From Dromaius novaehollandiae (taxonomy: Eukaryota; Chordata; Aves; Casuariiformes; Dromaiidae), in contig NC_088099.1 in NCBI RefSeq assembly GCF_036370855.1, positions 16,955,501-17,019,500 on the forward strand: DNA of 64,000 bases, read 5' to 3'. A program made the position numbers and the translations under genes. Positions 1 through 13,900 of the stretch are shown piece by piece (positions within the stretch are counted from its first letter, which is position 1; each line of letters starts with the position of its first letter). Under the pieces are notes generated by a model. That model worked only from the letters and a program-made list of their open reading frames with translations. It was not told the DNA's origin and ran no database searches.

Positions 1-3000
1 TCAGATGGCTTTGGACTTCTGCTTCCTCAACAAACTGCACATTGTACAAAACAAAACTTCCGTTTCAACTAGAGAGATTTTTTTTATTTCCATGTGGTGT
101 GGAGGAGTTCCCATGTGATTCTTCTCAGGGATGCAATGTGGTCGCTAATAAAAAAGCATTTCAGTGCTCGTGAATCCCACAGAGGGCAAATCTTTACCAC
201 GAGACTGTCTTAATATTATTATTACTTAAAGACACTGAACAGAAGTGCACTAACTCAGGGTATTATTTTCAGTAGTTCCAACGATGTCTGCAGCACACCT
301 GCTCGCTATGGTCATTTCAAGCCAGCTCCTGCTCTGTTGTTATTGGCTACGTACCAAGAGCCAGCAAAGCAAAAATTTTTTCACTTAAGCCCAAACTTAC
401 TGTTCTCCTGTCAGCTTCCCTGTAATGTATTACTTCACCATGTCCTATAACCCCTCGTGTTTCTTTGTAGAGAAGTATAATTAATTGTGAGCCATAGCTT
501 AGCTCCAGGGGTTCAAAACAGTTTAATGTGTTTACTCAAAACATTAAAAAAGAGGGGGGAAAAAAGTTAACTTCCAGGCAGAAAGGGCGATGAGGGTTAA
601 GCAAAGCACCTCTGCTTCCAAGAGCCCCAAACCCCACTGGGGTTGGAAGGAGGGACAGGCAGGTCGGTTGCCCTGCTCAGCATCGAGGCTTTGCCTGGGA
701 GCTCAGGAGGCAGCTGGGAAAGAGGGACATCTCTCACGCACAAATAACCTCAGTATTAGAATACTAAAAAAGAAAAGAAGATGACTTTCCAGAAAAAAAA
801 AAAAGAAAAAAGAAGAGAAAACACGGTCCTCTAGAATACAACTGCCTAGGCTCTTGCAGGGCTAAGCATACAAGACTGCGGGCCTGCACCAAGCCCTCTC
901 CACATGGGATGGGTGGTGCGGTCTGAATTCCCACCAGCAAGGGCCCCGGGAGGCTGTAGGACACAGCGGAGCTTGCAGTTTGGGTACACAGCAGCAGCAA
1001 ACCTGTCATCGGCGGTTCAGGGCACAGTACTTGCACCCTGGCTCCAGAGGTCTGTGAGCAAGAGATCCGAGACCAAGCCTGCAAACCAATATCATTATAT
1101 TCATACAGCACAGTTAGGCTGCAATCAACCCCAATTTCTGTGCTGGCCTGGCGAGCTGAGGACTGGGCGGGGGAAAGGGGCTGAGGGACCCAAGCCACTG
1201 ATTTTCCATCTCTCAGTGTGATGTGGGTGTATGCGACAGTGGATCTCTGCAGATCTCTGTGTTTTAGGAATATATTAAGTTAGATGTTGATAGTGCAAAA
1301 GGCAACATCATCAAGTGTCCTTCTTGGATGGACTCTCTCATGGCAAAGGCTCGCTTGTGTGGTGACATGCCGCAAGGGACCAGGCAAACAGGAACATCTC
1401 ACTAAGAGATCAGGACACAGAGGAGAAGCTAAAGTGACCTGCCACTTTCCTTACTCACACATTAATTCATGGGGATTTGTCAATTAGATGAGGAAAAAAC
1501 TCATTGCTAGAGAAAGGTATTACTTACTCTTCACACCAGTAGGGCTTCTGCAGGTAACTCTACCAGTGCTGTGAAGTCCCCCTTCATTTGTGGATTATTT
1601 TCAGAAGACCCAAGGTGTCTCCAGAAGGCACCAGACCTGAAGGATGCAGTTAAGTCACTTTTTTCCATCCCCTTTCTGCTGCAGAATCACCTCTTACATT
1701 GCAGGACATGCTCCCAGCCCATGTGAGGGCAGCTGCCACCTGTCCAGCAGCTGGCTGCTGTTAATCCACAGGAATTCTCTTAGGAGATAGGGGAGGAGAT
1801 AGAAGTTGCATATAGATGCAGAAATAAGTAGAAACACCTCATAAAGCATCAGCATGTTGCTACTTTGCAGGCACCGAGAGCCTTTCAGCCTCATAAGCAA
1901 CCAGTAACTGGAGAGTTATGGACATATATATATGGAGAGAGAGAGAGAGAGAGGCAGACAGACTTAGGGTTACACTTTCAAAGACATGTGAGGTTCTTTG
2001 TCCTTGTGAGCTTAACAGTAGTCCCGTAGCTGATGCTGCACAGGAAGCCCTGCTAACCTTGTACAAAAGTCCAGTCACCTCTGAAGTCAAAGACAGCTTT
2101 GCCCCAGTAATAGCTCTGAAGAGCCGCGTTGGCTCTTACGTTGCTGGAAGACCATCCATTTTGTATCGTTCAGGTTCTTTGGACTAACACCAGTCCCCAG
2201 ACTTAAAGCACCTGAAATATCTGCCATCAAGCTTCTCTACTTCTTTCTTATTTTTCCCAAGTGAGCTCTCCTATAACTTCATTTTAATTGTTTTTAATGG
2301 AAAAATCTGGTTCCATAATAAACTTGAAGTCTAACTTTGCTGGAATGTTATACAACCAGTCCTGCCGGGATTGAAGTAACAACAAATCGATAGAGATTAA
2401 TGGTTGCACTTCCTCATACTTAAACTCCTTTTTCTGGTGCAGGCCAGAAAACACTCTCACATGCATACTAGGAGGAAAAGGTCTAGATTAAATAGCAAGA
2501 AAGATACACAGCTAGTTGGAAAAAAGGGGATTTTTTAATCCATATGACATTCCATGGTCGCAGGAGGAGGACCAAGTAATGTACCTAAGAGGTTTGTCAC
2601 AAATCTGGTGCAGAGCAGGCAAAAGCAGAGCCTGCAAAGACAGGCAGACCAAACGCCATACTCCAGCCTTGCCTTTTATAATAACAGGTTGCGTCAGCTA
2701 AGAAAACATGAAACCTCACAGCTCAGCTGTGATCTAACGACAATACAGTTGACAGCTGGATGTGAGACAGTTGGTTGCAGCTTACGTAGCAGCATGAGGA
2801 AGGATGGCAATGGAGGAATAACACCCTGCCTGGCACAGCAGCTGCGCAGGAGGGGGCTGAGTGGCCCCAGATGATCTTGTGCTTGACGTTTTCTACGCAC
2901 ACATAACAAGAGCCACTGTGCACAGCACCAGGACTCCAGCTGCTGGATCCCACTGTGCCCCATTTTTTAGCAGGACTGGAGCTTTGCTCACTGCCTACCG

Positions 3001-3499
3001 TACTGCCCCAATAACTTGAATGCAAACCTGACGTACTGAAACGAGCTTCGTGGCCAAGCCAAGCCTGGGCCTTAGTAGGGGTGAAAGGAGGAGCAGCACG
3101 AAAGGCAGTAAATGGCCCCTACAGTTTTCTTAACTGGGAATTGCCCGCTAAACATCCAAATCATTATGCCATCTAACAGGGAGGGAATAGCAAGTAATAT
3201 ATCCAAGATATCATGATGTTTCACCTAAACTAATTCATCCTGCCTCTCAAACACAACTCCATGTAGCCAGTGTAGATTGGCTACCCTTTTAGTACACAAA
3301 CGAAGATGAATGATACTCTTGTCCTTTCTACATCTGTCCCATCTACACTGTTCCCCTTAAGAGGACAAATTTTGGATTCAAAGTGATCCTGAATAGCCTG
3401 AGGAGTGGTCAAAACACTTAAGAGGGAAATGTCAAGTCCCCAACAAATGAGCCCAACCTGCAACTCTCACAAACAGTGACCTGCTAGGCAGCAGCGTGC
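1..3499. other. Non-coding flank, no gene recognised
   Basis: Reading frames here are short and none resembles a known protein. The stretch contains the GA microsatellite at 1,935 and otherwise looks like ordinary intergenic DNA of mixed GC content. Confidence 0.6.
1924..1953. repeat. (AT)n then (GA)n microsatellite
   Basis: A pure AT run is followed by nine GA units, in non-coding DNA downstream of ZEB1. Confidence 0.9.
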
Positions 3500-4080
3500 A
3501 GAGACAGACCCATGGCCTTGAGAGGACCAGCATATGTGGGAGTCCTTGATATTGTGTGTCTGCAAAACAAGAAAAAGCAAATGCCATCCTGGGACATACC
3601 TGCAAGTGTTTTATGTAAGACAAGAAATTATTGTGCTCTGCTTGGCACTGGCACAGTCTCAGTTGGAGATTGGTGTCCAGTTCATGGTACCATGCTTTAA
3701 GTACACTGGAAGTTGGAGAAGGTCCAAAGGAGCTCACCAGAAAGACAAAAGGTTTAGAGGGTGCAGCCTGTGACAAAAGGCTGATGGAGTAGGGATCTTA
3801 GGTGTGGAACAGAGAAGATGGGGAAAACCTGACAACAGTCGTAAATGCATCGCAGTGGTCATCTAGAGGACAGAGAGCTTTCTTCTTCTCCTTTCCATTA
3901 ACTTTGGACATGAAGAATGAAAACCACCTATCTTAATTTCCAGGAAAAAAGAAGGAAGAATCATCTAAGATTAACACTGGAACAGGGTCCCTAGGGAGGC
4001 TGTGAAATCTGCCACTGAGGGGCATAGGAGCAACTGGGAACATGTGTTGGGGTGGGATACCTGGGTCTGTCTAGCTCATC
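3500..4080 (+). mobile_element. Degraded CR1 LINE fragment, plus strand
   Basis: The nucleotide sequence follows CR1 ORF2 C-terminal and 3' sequence in order. First is GCAAATGCCATCCTGGGA near 3,580. Next is AGTGTTTTATGTAAGACAAG near 3,607 and GGTGTCCAGTTCATGGTACC near 3,673. GAAGGTCCAAAGGAGC lies near 3,719 and AACACTGGAACAGGGTCCC near 3,975. Reading frames are disrupted and the 3' terminus is not clearly recognisable. It is older than the intron 8 copy. Confidence 0.75.
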
Positions 4081-7000
4081 CTCTGCCATGGGAGTCTATC
4101 TTGTGAGAAGCCTCCTGGCCCTGTGTTTCTGTAATCTACTGTCATTTTCAGTAAGTCGTACTAAATCCTATTGGTCACATGAGTTCTTCCACACATTTCC
4201 CAGACCAAAATCTCCCACAACAACACAGATTTCTTTCTCCCCATTATAAACTGGAGATGGAAGGTGTAATGTCTTCCGCTCTCTGCTTTGTTTGATGGAG
4301 TGGGAAGCAGGACTGCTTTTTGTAGTGCTAACTTAGACCACCTGTTAGAACATTTTCAGAGCTTTAATTTCTCCTTGGACCAGAGGACCAGATCTTCCTT
4401 GTGTCAAAGTCCCTCAAGGTCCCCCTCAGGATCAGGTTTAGGGACCAAGATTCAAAACCAACTGCTTTTAAAAACAGCCAGTTGTCTGGGAGATCGTACA
4501 GCTTGTTCATGCAGTGCTGTGATTTGACTGAGAGGAGCTCTAAGACACTATGGTTCTTGCTATGCAGCACCCGTATGGCTTATGAATACTTACTCTAGGA
4601 AATGTAAACTAGCTATGCAGAGCTTGATTCAGTTGCAACATGGGTATCTCATATGGTGCACCGAAGGCATCTGCCCAGGGCTGGCAGATGTGATGCAGGA
4701 CCTACAGAAGATACATGTTTCTGGACCAGCAGTTGGAGGTCAGGTGGGACTTTGTAGGGCAAAACAGCGACTTGTCTGCACTCAGGCAGCTAAATTGAGC
4801 CTATAGTCTAATCAGAGAAAGAAGCATTGGAACAGCAATGCATTTATGGGATCTTTTATGGGGGAGTTCTTGGTGCAAAGACAAAAAATAACACAGTGCC
4901 GCAGCAGTGACACTGCCAGGCAGAGGAAGGGGTTCCTGTCCATCCTGCAATGCAGACTCCCAAACCAAAGGCTGCGGCATGCAGTCACTACTTGTACCGA
5001 GACCAACCGCAACACAGTGCCTGGTGGGGCTGACAGCAGGGGCCACGTGTCAAAGCTGAGGAAGGCAGCATGCCAAGGGCGATGGCTGGGATGGAGGCTA
5101 GTTCCCCAGCATGTTATTGCATCTAGATATCCTCACGGTCACTGCCTCCCCTTTCCTCACTAGATCCATTGCTCCCAACCCTCTGCTTTCCCTGTGTATG
5201 GAGCTGGCACAGCTCCGCATGGCCCCCAGATCTTGCTTCTGTACCACACTGATCGAGAGCACAATCAGGCACACTTCTTTCCACATTTATGCTAAAAGCA
5301 CCTACCCCACCTATTTCCACTGCATTTGAGGCCTTGTATAGCCTTGGCAGAAGTGGATGGATTTTGCCCAGAATACACAATTTAGTGCTAATTGTCTCTT
5401 CCTGCTAGGCTTTAGAGCATAGAGCTTTCAGCTGAGGAACAACAGCTACAAGAGCTAATGGACTGCCCTGTTACCAGGAAGCAAACCCTTTACATAGCAT
5501 GGAGAACCCTGCCCAAGGCAGGGAGAAACCCAGCTCAGCAACAATAGAAGGATGGAACTCGTTAATTCTTCAGGGAAGAAGACAGCATAATTAGACACAT
5601 AATAACCTTCCGTTAGTACTGCTCTGGGGATACCCCAACATAAAAGATCATCTCACCCCTCCCAAAGCATAACAAATTATTTTGCGAAAGTAAGAAAATA
5701 AAACTCACCTCTCAGGGTCAGTGTGGGGCTGTAGTGCAGAAGAGGAAGAAATAACTGTGGCTGAGATTCATTCCCATCCACTTCACACAGAGAAAAATTC
5801 CACACTTTCTGTTCTCATTTGATGTGAGCATGTAGTACATGAATTAAACCTTTGTTTTCTAAATGCCACTTCTCACAGGCATTTATCCCACACCTCAAAT
5901 GGCCTCTAGGCCTCTGCTAAGGATCCATGGACAAACCACCTTTTTTTTGGTGATGTTCCCTGAGATGAGAAAGAGCTTTGTACCACTCTGCTGGCAATTC
6001 AGTCACAGGTAATGAATTAACAGCATATGGGAGTCACACTTGGAGCCAATAATAATTTAATTTACCTGTACTAGTGCTCAACCATCTAGCAATAACTTGC
6101 AGAGCTGCTCTCTACCCAACTAATTTAGGAAGCTTTATAGACCTGCATGCAGTGATCATTTGATTCTAATGCTGACATGTTACCTGAAGGAGAGTTCAAA
6201 GTACCTCCTAGAATAGCAAGTATTTCAGCTGGTGGTGACCACATCTTAGCTTCTCTGTCAAATACAGTCGTCTTTTAGGCATAGATGCTCACCTACTTGA
6301 ATATCCTTACAAGTATAAGAAATAAAATACTGAAATACATAGCAGATGCTTCAGTACCTTGGATTAGGTCCATTATTGACACAGAACCAACTTTATACCC
6401 TTCTCAAAGACACTTTCTCACTTGCTCATATGGTGCACAGATGTAGGCTGCTAGCAGCGATCTGTATGGCAGGGCGGGCAACTTCCAGATTTTCAGCTAC
6501 CCTTTGTCTCCATTTCTAGTGTGAAATTTCTGGAAAGTTTATTCTCATTTGTGGCTCTGTAGTTATCACACTAAAATAGGCTCATTATTGCTGTATTTTG
6601 GCTCCCCTTTGAAAACAGAAGAAGGCAAATGCAGCTCGATGAATGGAACGACACTGGGAGTTGGAGGCGAGGGGAGGTGTCCGGCCTCAGGAGCGTTGCT
6701 GCAGGCCAGTGAGATAATCCCGTGGCCTGATTGCCAAAGTGCAGCGGTTTCAGTGGAAGCTCTTTCAGCGAGCATGTTACTGCCAGTGGCAAAGGTCTTT
6801 ACGGCTTGGAATTTCAACTACCGGCACTGAAAAGTAAAAGACTATAAGGAGTGAGATTTTTTTCCTTCATGAATCACTTACGGAAACAGCTGTACAAAGA
6901 GCTTGACAATCCTTTGCTGTGACCACCACAAGCATGCTCCATCACTTTCAAAAGCAGTTTCCTGCCTATAGAACAAGTTGTCCAGTAGTGACTCACTGGG

Positions 7001-8394
7001 AAACGCTATCAGAATAAGAGAAATACCAGTTTGATTCCAGGGAAGATTTTCTTTTGTGTAGTGATGGTAAATAATTCTGTTGCTTTATGACTAGTGATAT
7101 TACTATGATGTATTGTGCAACAGGCTCAAATTTTTCCAAAATATAACTGCCTCAAGTTTTATCTGGCTGTAATATTTCTCCTTAACTCGTTGTTTCTCGG
7201 AGAAGGTTGGTTATGAGGAACAAAAAGCACTTTCAGGGCTGCTAGCATATAAACACTTCTCACCCAAACACGGTAATAAGCATGTAAAGTACATATTAAA
7301 GTCATTCTTCATAATGTTTTGTCTCATAACATCTGCAATTGAAGTCAACTTTGACATCGAAGTCAACCTTTTACTTTTGCAAGCAATACTTCCTGAGCTA
7401 GTTGTATTAATAACCATACATTTGGTTTAATAAAATGGCAGAACATACTCTTCCCATGTCACGTGTGGACAGCCCCAGTTTCCAGGTGGGAGGCGGGTCC
7501 ACGGGGGATGTGTGGGTGGGCGCTGCGGAGCACCAGTGACCAGACACCCTGGCCCCAAGCCCCTGTTTGCCCCAGCCTCAGGGCTGCAGCACCAGCATTA
7601 CCATCCCTCAGGCCTGATTGCTCTATCCCTACACTTCTTGCACATTTTCCACAGGATTTGTGATACCTCTTTTTGGTGCAGACAGGCTCTACCTTAGCAT
7701 TGTCCCAAGAGCTGGGAGAGCCCCAACCTGACCGCTGACCCCTTTGCCTGGTACAGGAGAAAGGAGCCTGGCAGCAGCCATCTGTGAGAGAGGAGCACCA
7801 CGTCTGCCTCTTGTCAGGTAATACTGAGGATGCTCCTCAAAATCCTGCCCTCCCAATCTCCTCTGAGGACACCACGCTTTTTTCCCCTCTCTTACTCTTT
7901 TTCTGGTAAAAAAAAAAGTCAATTGAAAAAGTAATCCAGAGGCAACATCCACAAGGAAAATATAGCTTTTGCAAAAGTGATAAGCAACTCAAAACAGATC
8001 TGGGTGGCGAAGAATCAAGCAGCGTTGCTGGGCTGTAAAGGCTGACCAGGCCCAGAGACATGTATGGTTTTGTGCAAGGTCTTCAAGTCCAAAGCACTGG
8101 GCTTGCTGCAAGCATAGGGAGAGTTGCATAGCGCATGTGTGATTTAACTTGTTGCAGCAAACATGGAGGAAACTCATGCCCTGTATGCTTTTTGGATGAG
8201 GTTTGGGATTTGAGCATTAAGTTCAGATAGTCCAAATTGCACAGGGCATCTGGCAATTGAATGGCAGGTGACCTCCGTGCCGGCAGTGATGCTCCGGCCT
8301 CATCCGCACTGTGAGAGCTTTGCTCTTCCAGGGCTCCCACACTTTACCATGTAGGCATTACTGAAATTAAATCTCACAGCATGCCTTCGGGTAA

Positions 8395-8450
8395 TGATTT
8401 CTACTTATCTTTTCTCTATAGATGAGGGAACTGAAGCAGAGAAAGAGATT
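8395..8450 (+). mobile_element. Possible MIR/L2-type tail fragment
   Basis: TATAGATGAGGGAACTGAAG then CAGAGAAAGAG resembles the MIR segment ACAGATGAGGAAACTGAGGCACAGAGAG. It is a short match only. Confidence 0.3.
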
Positions 8451-8592
8451 TTTTTTCTTCTGTAGAGAAATTTCAATTTTTTTCGTACTTGAATGTGATG
8501 TTTGTCCGGGATTTCTGCCTCCCATTCCAATTATTCCGGCCCTTGGTTAGAATACAGCTACAAAGCTATCCCCTTTCTGCCACCTGGCTTTG

Positions 8593-8615
8593 AAAAAAAA
8601 AAAAAAAAAAAAAAA
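8593..8615. repeat. Poly(A) tract
   Basis: A run of 23 A is followed by GAGAGAGAAAAGG. It could be a retroposon tail, but no element body is recognisable upstream. Confidence 0.85.
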
Positions 8616-10911
8616 GAGAGAGAAAAGGCAAGCAGGAAGACCCACTTGGAGTCCCCATTCACAAAAAATAAACAAACAGAAAAACGAAGCCCCCCACATG
8701 AAAACTGAAGTATATTCTCCAGTAGGGCAGCACGCTATACAGCCAGGAAATATATAAAGATATCACAGAAAAGCTGCAGAGAGCAAAACACTGTGAGACA
8801 TTGAATGCTTAGGCTAAACCATTAGAAATCTGCAATTATAGGGAGCTGAGAGGCCTGTTCTCTAAGAGAACTGTGCATTTAAAAAGCAGAAATGACTGTA
8901 TTTTCTTTTGGCACTTACTAAACCTGAGACAGGCTGAGAACTCTTTAAAGAGGATCCCTCCTCCATACTTTCAGAGCTTGTCTGCAGTTCAGGTGAAATG
9001 GAGACACAGTGGTTTTCTTTGTGCCATAAATTAAATTTTATTTTGTTTTTCCAAATAACAAGGAAGACTCCAAGAAAATTTCTTAAGGGCAGTTTGATTA
9101 CAGGATCAGATTTTACCATTCGGGCTTGCTGCGGAGCACCTACAAAACCAGCCACTGCAAAGCTGGGACAACAAATATGGCCACATGTAAGGCAGGCCAG
9201 TTTCTTTGGTCCATGGATGAGTCAATACACCCAAGCCGCTTCCAGGCAGAACATTTTTCCCTGACTATCTAAAACTTAGTCAAAGTATTGAAGAGGAGAG
9301 GGCAGCAGGGCCACCCCACACCAGCCACCTTGTCTCTCTCCTGCAGTTTCAGAAAGGCCTGATCTGTTCCCGACAGGACCCAATCGAGCACAGATGGCTG
9401 GCTCAAGCCTCTCAGCCCTTGAAGGGTCAGACCAGCTGCTCACCAGCAGCCAGGCAGCCTGGCCATATACGAGTTTGTAAGGCCTCAGCACAGGCTGTTC
9501 AGCTCATGCTAAGCTAGAGACAGTGAGGCTGGGCTTTGACCTGGGACTGTTAGAAGGTGTGGTGGCAGTCAGCTGATAGCTATAAAAAGTGTTAATGTGG
9601 AATCAGGTCTGAAAACACTGCTGGGCCATCCTCTTTACAGAAAAGATTTCATGTAGAGATTGGGTGAAAACCAGTGAGGGCAATGACTATGAATGCATTT
9701 CTTTTTTATTGTCATGGGTGATAGAAACAGTAGATTCATGTATTCACTGCTATGATTTAGATAACAAAGGCCAGATCTAATGTAACAGTAAGTGCCTGTA
9801 ATAGGACTGAGCTGGATTTGAGATGCTTAAGCCCAAAACTAAGATCTAACAGATTCCTGATGAAGTATTCTTTAAGGTTACCTCAGGTTTACCTGTGCTG
9901 AGCCCTGTCTGTTGAGCTCTTATAACCTCAGGCACTTAGGGACCCTGCTGCCATAGGGGCCAGGACCACTCTACTGCAAGTGGTCCAGTGCTTCTTTCCT
10001 GCCTGAGACAACACGGTGAAGGACACCTGCTTTCTTGATTCCAAAACCTCCAGAGGAGCCTGACCTGCTGGGGGTACACAGAGCACATCTCACGCACATT
10101 GATGATTTCCACCTCTGTGTGAAACACAGCCACAACCACTGTTTTCCTTTAAAACTTGGGTGAAGAAGGTGTCTGTCTCTCATTCAACAGCTTGTAGCTA
10201 GCACGCTCCCCAAGGAAGCTGTCTCCTATGCCCAGGGTTTCTGAAGTTGCACAGACCAGTCCTTGGGACACTGGGCAGCACACAGGCATCTTCGCTACTG
10301 AGGACTGCTCTTCCTGTGGGATCGGAGACACGTTGTCTCTAGCGCCTGAGCTTGTTCGTCTTGCTCTTTTCTCCCTTTCTCACGCTCCTTTCACCCAAGT
10401 CCTGAATTACTGTCTATAGAGGAAAATACCTGCAATAAAAGGAAAGAGAGTGCCCAAGCCCTGCCCTGAAATAGCCTGGGTCAGCTGGGGTACAGTTTTA
10501 GTTGCTAAGGGGATGGACAGATTTGACAGGATGTTGGTTTCCTCCTAATGACAGGAATAGTCTTACCTTTTGGATATGGGCGGCAGTAGGCACTGTGGTT
10601 AGAAAGCAAGCTGTGAGTCCTGTGCAGTGCAGGTCCAGGAAAAGCACAGTTTCTCAGGGAGAAACTCGGATTTTGGACTGTGAGTGGGCAGAAGGATCCA
10701 AGCGCACCCTGAGTCCAGAGAGCACTAGCTGGTTTGGGTCATCGTGCTGGTGCAACCGATTTTCCCTTTGCATCGCGTAGCTTCCAGCAGAGATCTCCAG
10801 ACTTTATTCCAGGGTCAGGTCCTCCAGTCTTTATTGTCTGGCCTTTTGGCTCAGCATGATGACATCCTGCTGCCAACAGCTCATTTGTAAGCCGGCGAAA
10901 GCCAACCTATT

Positions 10912-10950
10912 CTAATTCCGATTATGCTAAATGACTAATAGCACTAATTG
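10912..10950. promoter_or_regulatory. Cluster of TAAT/ATTA cores, possible regulatory element
   Basis: Four homeodomain-type cores (TAATT, ATTA, TAAT, TAATT) lie within about 35 bp between two moderately GC-rich flanks. In this AT-rich region such a cluster can arise by chance. There is no direct evidence of function. Confidence 0.15.
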
Positions 10951-13900
10951 CGGCCTCTGCTGTTGTAAGAGCTTGAAAGTGAAAGAGAGATGTTGACGCA
11001 ATAGGGCAAAGGACACTTTCTAGCTCTGACAATAACTCAACAGCCTGGACTAAACTAGCCCTGTATGTTTGGGGAGACTACCGACAGAAAGTGCAGCTCT
11101 GCCAACAGACCACTTTGTCTGTGGTCTTGCTGGCCTTTGTCATTTACTTTGGGTTTTGGCTATCGATATAATCTTAAACATCATCCTGCATGGCTTGACT
11201 GAACTTGTACCTCATCAGAGCATACAGAAACCCTGTGATGGATGAAAAAAAACCAGAAGGGTTTAATGTTGTTCATTGAGCCCTCCTATTTATTATTTTG
11301 ACCCAAAGAAGCATCATACAGAACACAGACATAGGGCTAAGGAGCGGGAAAACCCTGCTTCAAGTCAGCCAGTGCAGGAGGCAGTTCTTAACTCCGCTCA
11401 GAAACAAAACGACCTGTGCGCACCATGAAAGAAATAAAGAAGTTCTGAGCAAGAGCTGGAAACCTATGCAGCCACACGTCCAGAAAACAAAAAAAAGTTT
11501 GTTTACTGGTTACACTGCACTTCAGAGAATCAAATGTCAACACAGAACTAAAAGCAGAGCGAACCCAACTGTTTAGGTTTTACCTGTGTGCTGTTACTAC
11601 TACAGTCTGCAGTGAAAGAGTTTCTCTCCCTAGTTTTCCCAATGCGATTGCTGGGCTGCATGTCTTGGCCAAATACAGCCTGTACAGGTTGTCACTTTTG
11701 ACCAAGCCTGCTTTAAATTAAATGAGCAAAACATTTCAGAAAGAGAAAATCAAAGGCCAACGAATGTTATCAGTAAATTTAAAATGGCATTAAAAAGTGT
11801 TTCAGCTACATCTACTAAATTGCTCTGTTTGAACTAATTCTTACTTTCAGCAGCTGTATAAAAAATTGCAATCCCCAGAACTACCATTCAGGCGCTGCCT
11901 TTCCTGGAGGCACGAAAACCCTCAGCAGTTAGGGCTGTAGCTCAATGTATGCTCGGTGGCACTGCCAGTTTATGCCAGCTGCACAGGAGTAATCCCACTC
12001 CCCAAGCTCCCCTTCTCTTGCCCCAGCAAAGGCTTTAGTGTTATGCAGTGAACTGATCCAGTTGAAAAATAACCCAGGAAAGATGACTGGTCTCTTGTTG
12101 GCTGGCTCCATCCTGACCCAGCTGTACCAGCCTGAGAAAGGGGCAGTGTGCAGAGGGGCAGCCCAGCAGCTGGGAGGGCAGGAGTCCCTCCTCCAGCAGC
12201 AGCACTTGCTAAAGTTGACTACACATGGGTGTTGTTGCAGTGTGTGGTAATAGAGGCCTCCAAATTTGTAAACATCTGCTTCTAGGTGTTCCCAGAAGCT
12301 GTCCAGCATCTATGTGATGACCAATCCATCCAAGTGTACAAACCAGGTGTTTTGCCTGCATCACTTGGAGAGCACGGTGAGACTAAACCCACTCAAACCA
12401 TTTGCACCAAGCTGCACACTAGTGGGGGAATAACAGGGTAATCCAGGAGTAGTATATCCCTGTTACAGCGCTCCTGAGGGATATGTGAAACTTGCACTCA
12501 GTCTTTCCATCTACATGAGAAGGTTTGAACCCAGTATGCTCTATTCTGGCCCTTATGGAGGACACAAAGATTCTGTTGTTGGGTTAGTTCTACTTTGCAT
12601 GAGAGAATTTCATATTTGTTGGGCTAGAGAGTGAACAAATAAACATGATTCTTAGCTTGTGATGGAGACCAGAGTGTCAGTTCTGCTGGCAAGGTCCCCT
12701 GTGTATAGTGGCCTGACATTAGAACGAGGACCATATTTCAAGTCTCCCTTCTAAGGAGAGTGCACTAACTCACTGCTAATTAGATATTCATATTTGCTCT
12801 TGTGCAGTTTTTTTTTTCTCTTTTTTTCCTCTCAAATTAGCAAGAGAGCAACAGAACTGACAAAACCCTCTATTATTTTCCCTGCCTTTCTCGGCTGGAC
12901 AAGTGGTAGCACAAGCTGTGGGTGGTTCAGAACTGCACTTAGGATACTAGGGGATTGAATAATACCTGACTTTGCCTAGCAGGGGCGTTGATTTGGTCCT
13001 CTGCCCTAAGCCACCAATTTCCAAGTCATGCAAGGACATGCGAAGATGTGCAAGGACTTGACATCTTTGACACATCTCCTCCTCTGTCAAATCTGGTCAG
13101 GAATAGTAAGCAGGTTCAAAATGTATCATAAGGCAAGTAAAGGGAACACACAGCACAACTTGCTCACACACACAGGCTCACAACTTGCATTTACTTAGGA
13201 GACCAAGGCCAGAAACAGGGTAGAAGGTTGTAAGACAGTGATAGCAAGCGAATGGTATTTCGCAAGGATATTTAATTTATTACTGCCCTTTTTTGACTAA
13301 GGAGTATGCCATCACCCCAAATTCAGAGCAGCCCACAGACCATACAGCAGAATTATTTCACCACTTGCAGCTGCTTGTAATTTGGCAGAGCATCTCTGTG
13401 CACTTCTCTACCCTGCCAGCATTGTGCGCCTGCTGGGGGAGCGAAGGTCCTGCTTTCTGCAAAGAGAGCTAGGGTACTGCAGGCAGGCAGCAAACTCCAT
13501 GACAGGTACCATCGCATGGGTAATGGAGAAAAACCTAATGAGAACTGCAGGCAAAGCACAGTTCAGAAGCTACAGAAGACAGCTAATTTAGTAGAATTCC
13601 AAGAAAAATTAGCACATAATATATAAAGGTATTAAGTATGAGAAAGCCCATAGAAGTTTAAAAATTGTATTTAGAAGGATTCTATGAATAGGCTATGGTG
13701 AATTAGGTGCAATGGTTGGTTGGCTGCACAGGACAGTTCTGCTGTGACAATTAAGCTAGGCTACCTCCTATTTTGGGGTTTTAACATGCTTTCTTTTCAA
13801 GCAGTATTATTAGAGCATAGCAGATCCACGTATAGACTTTTATTTATGTAGAGCAGTGGCAAAGGGTGCACACTTGTTTGGGTGCACTGCACCTACACCC

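Noticed and set aside
764..1198. 144-codon minus-strand frame
   Set aside because: Low-complexity C-terminus (FLFFFLFFF) from a poly(A)-rich tract. It overlaps another open frame on the opposite strand and shows no known family.
11929..12309. 126-codon minus-strand frame in a GC-richer patch
   Set aside because: No domain or homology recognised. The length is within chance for this composition.
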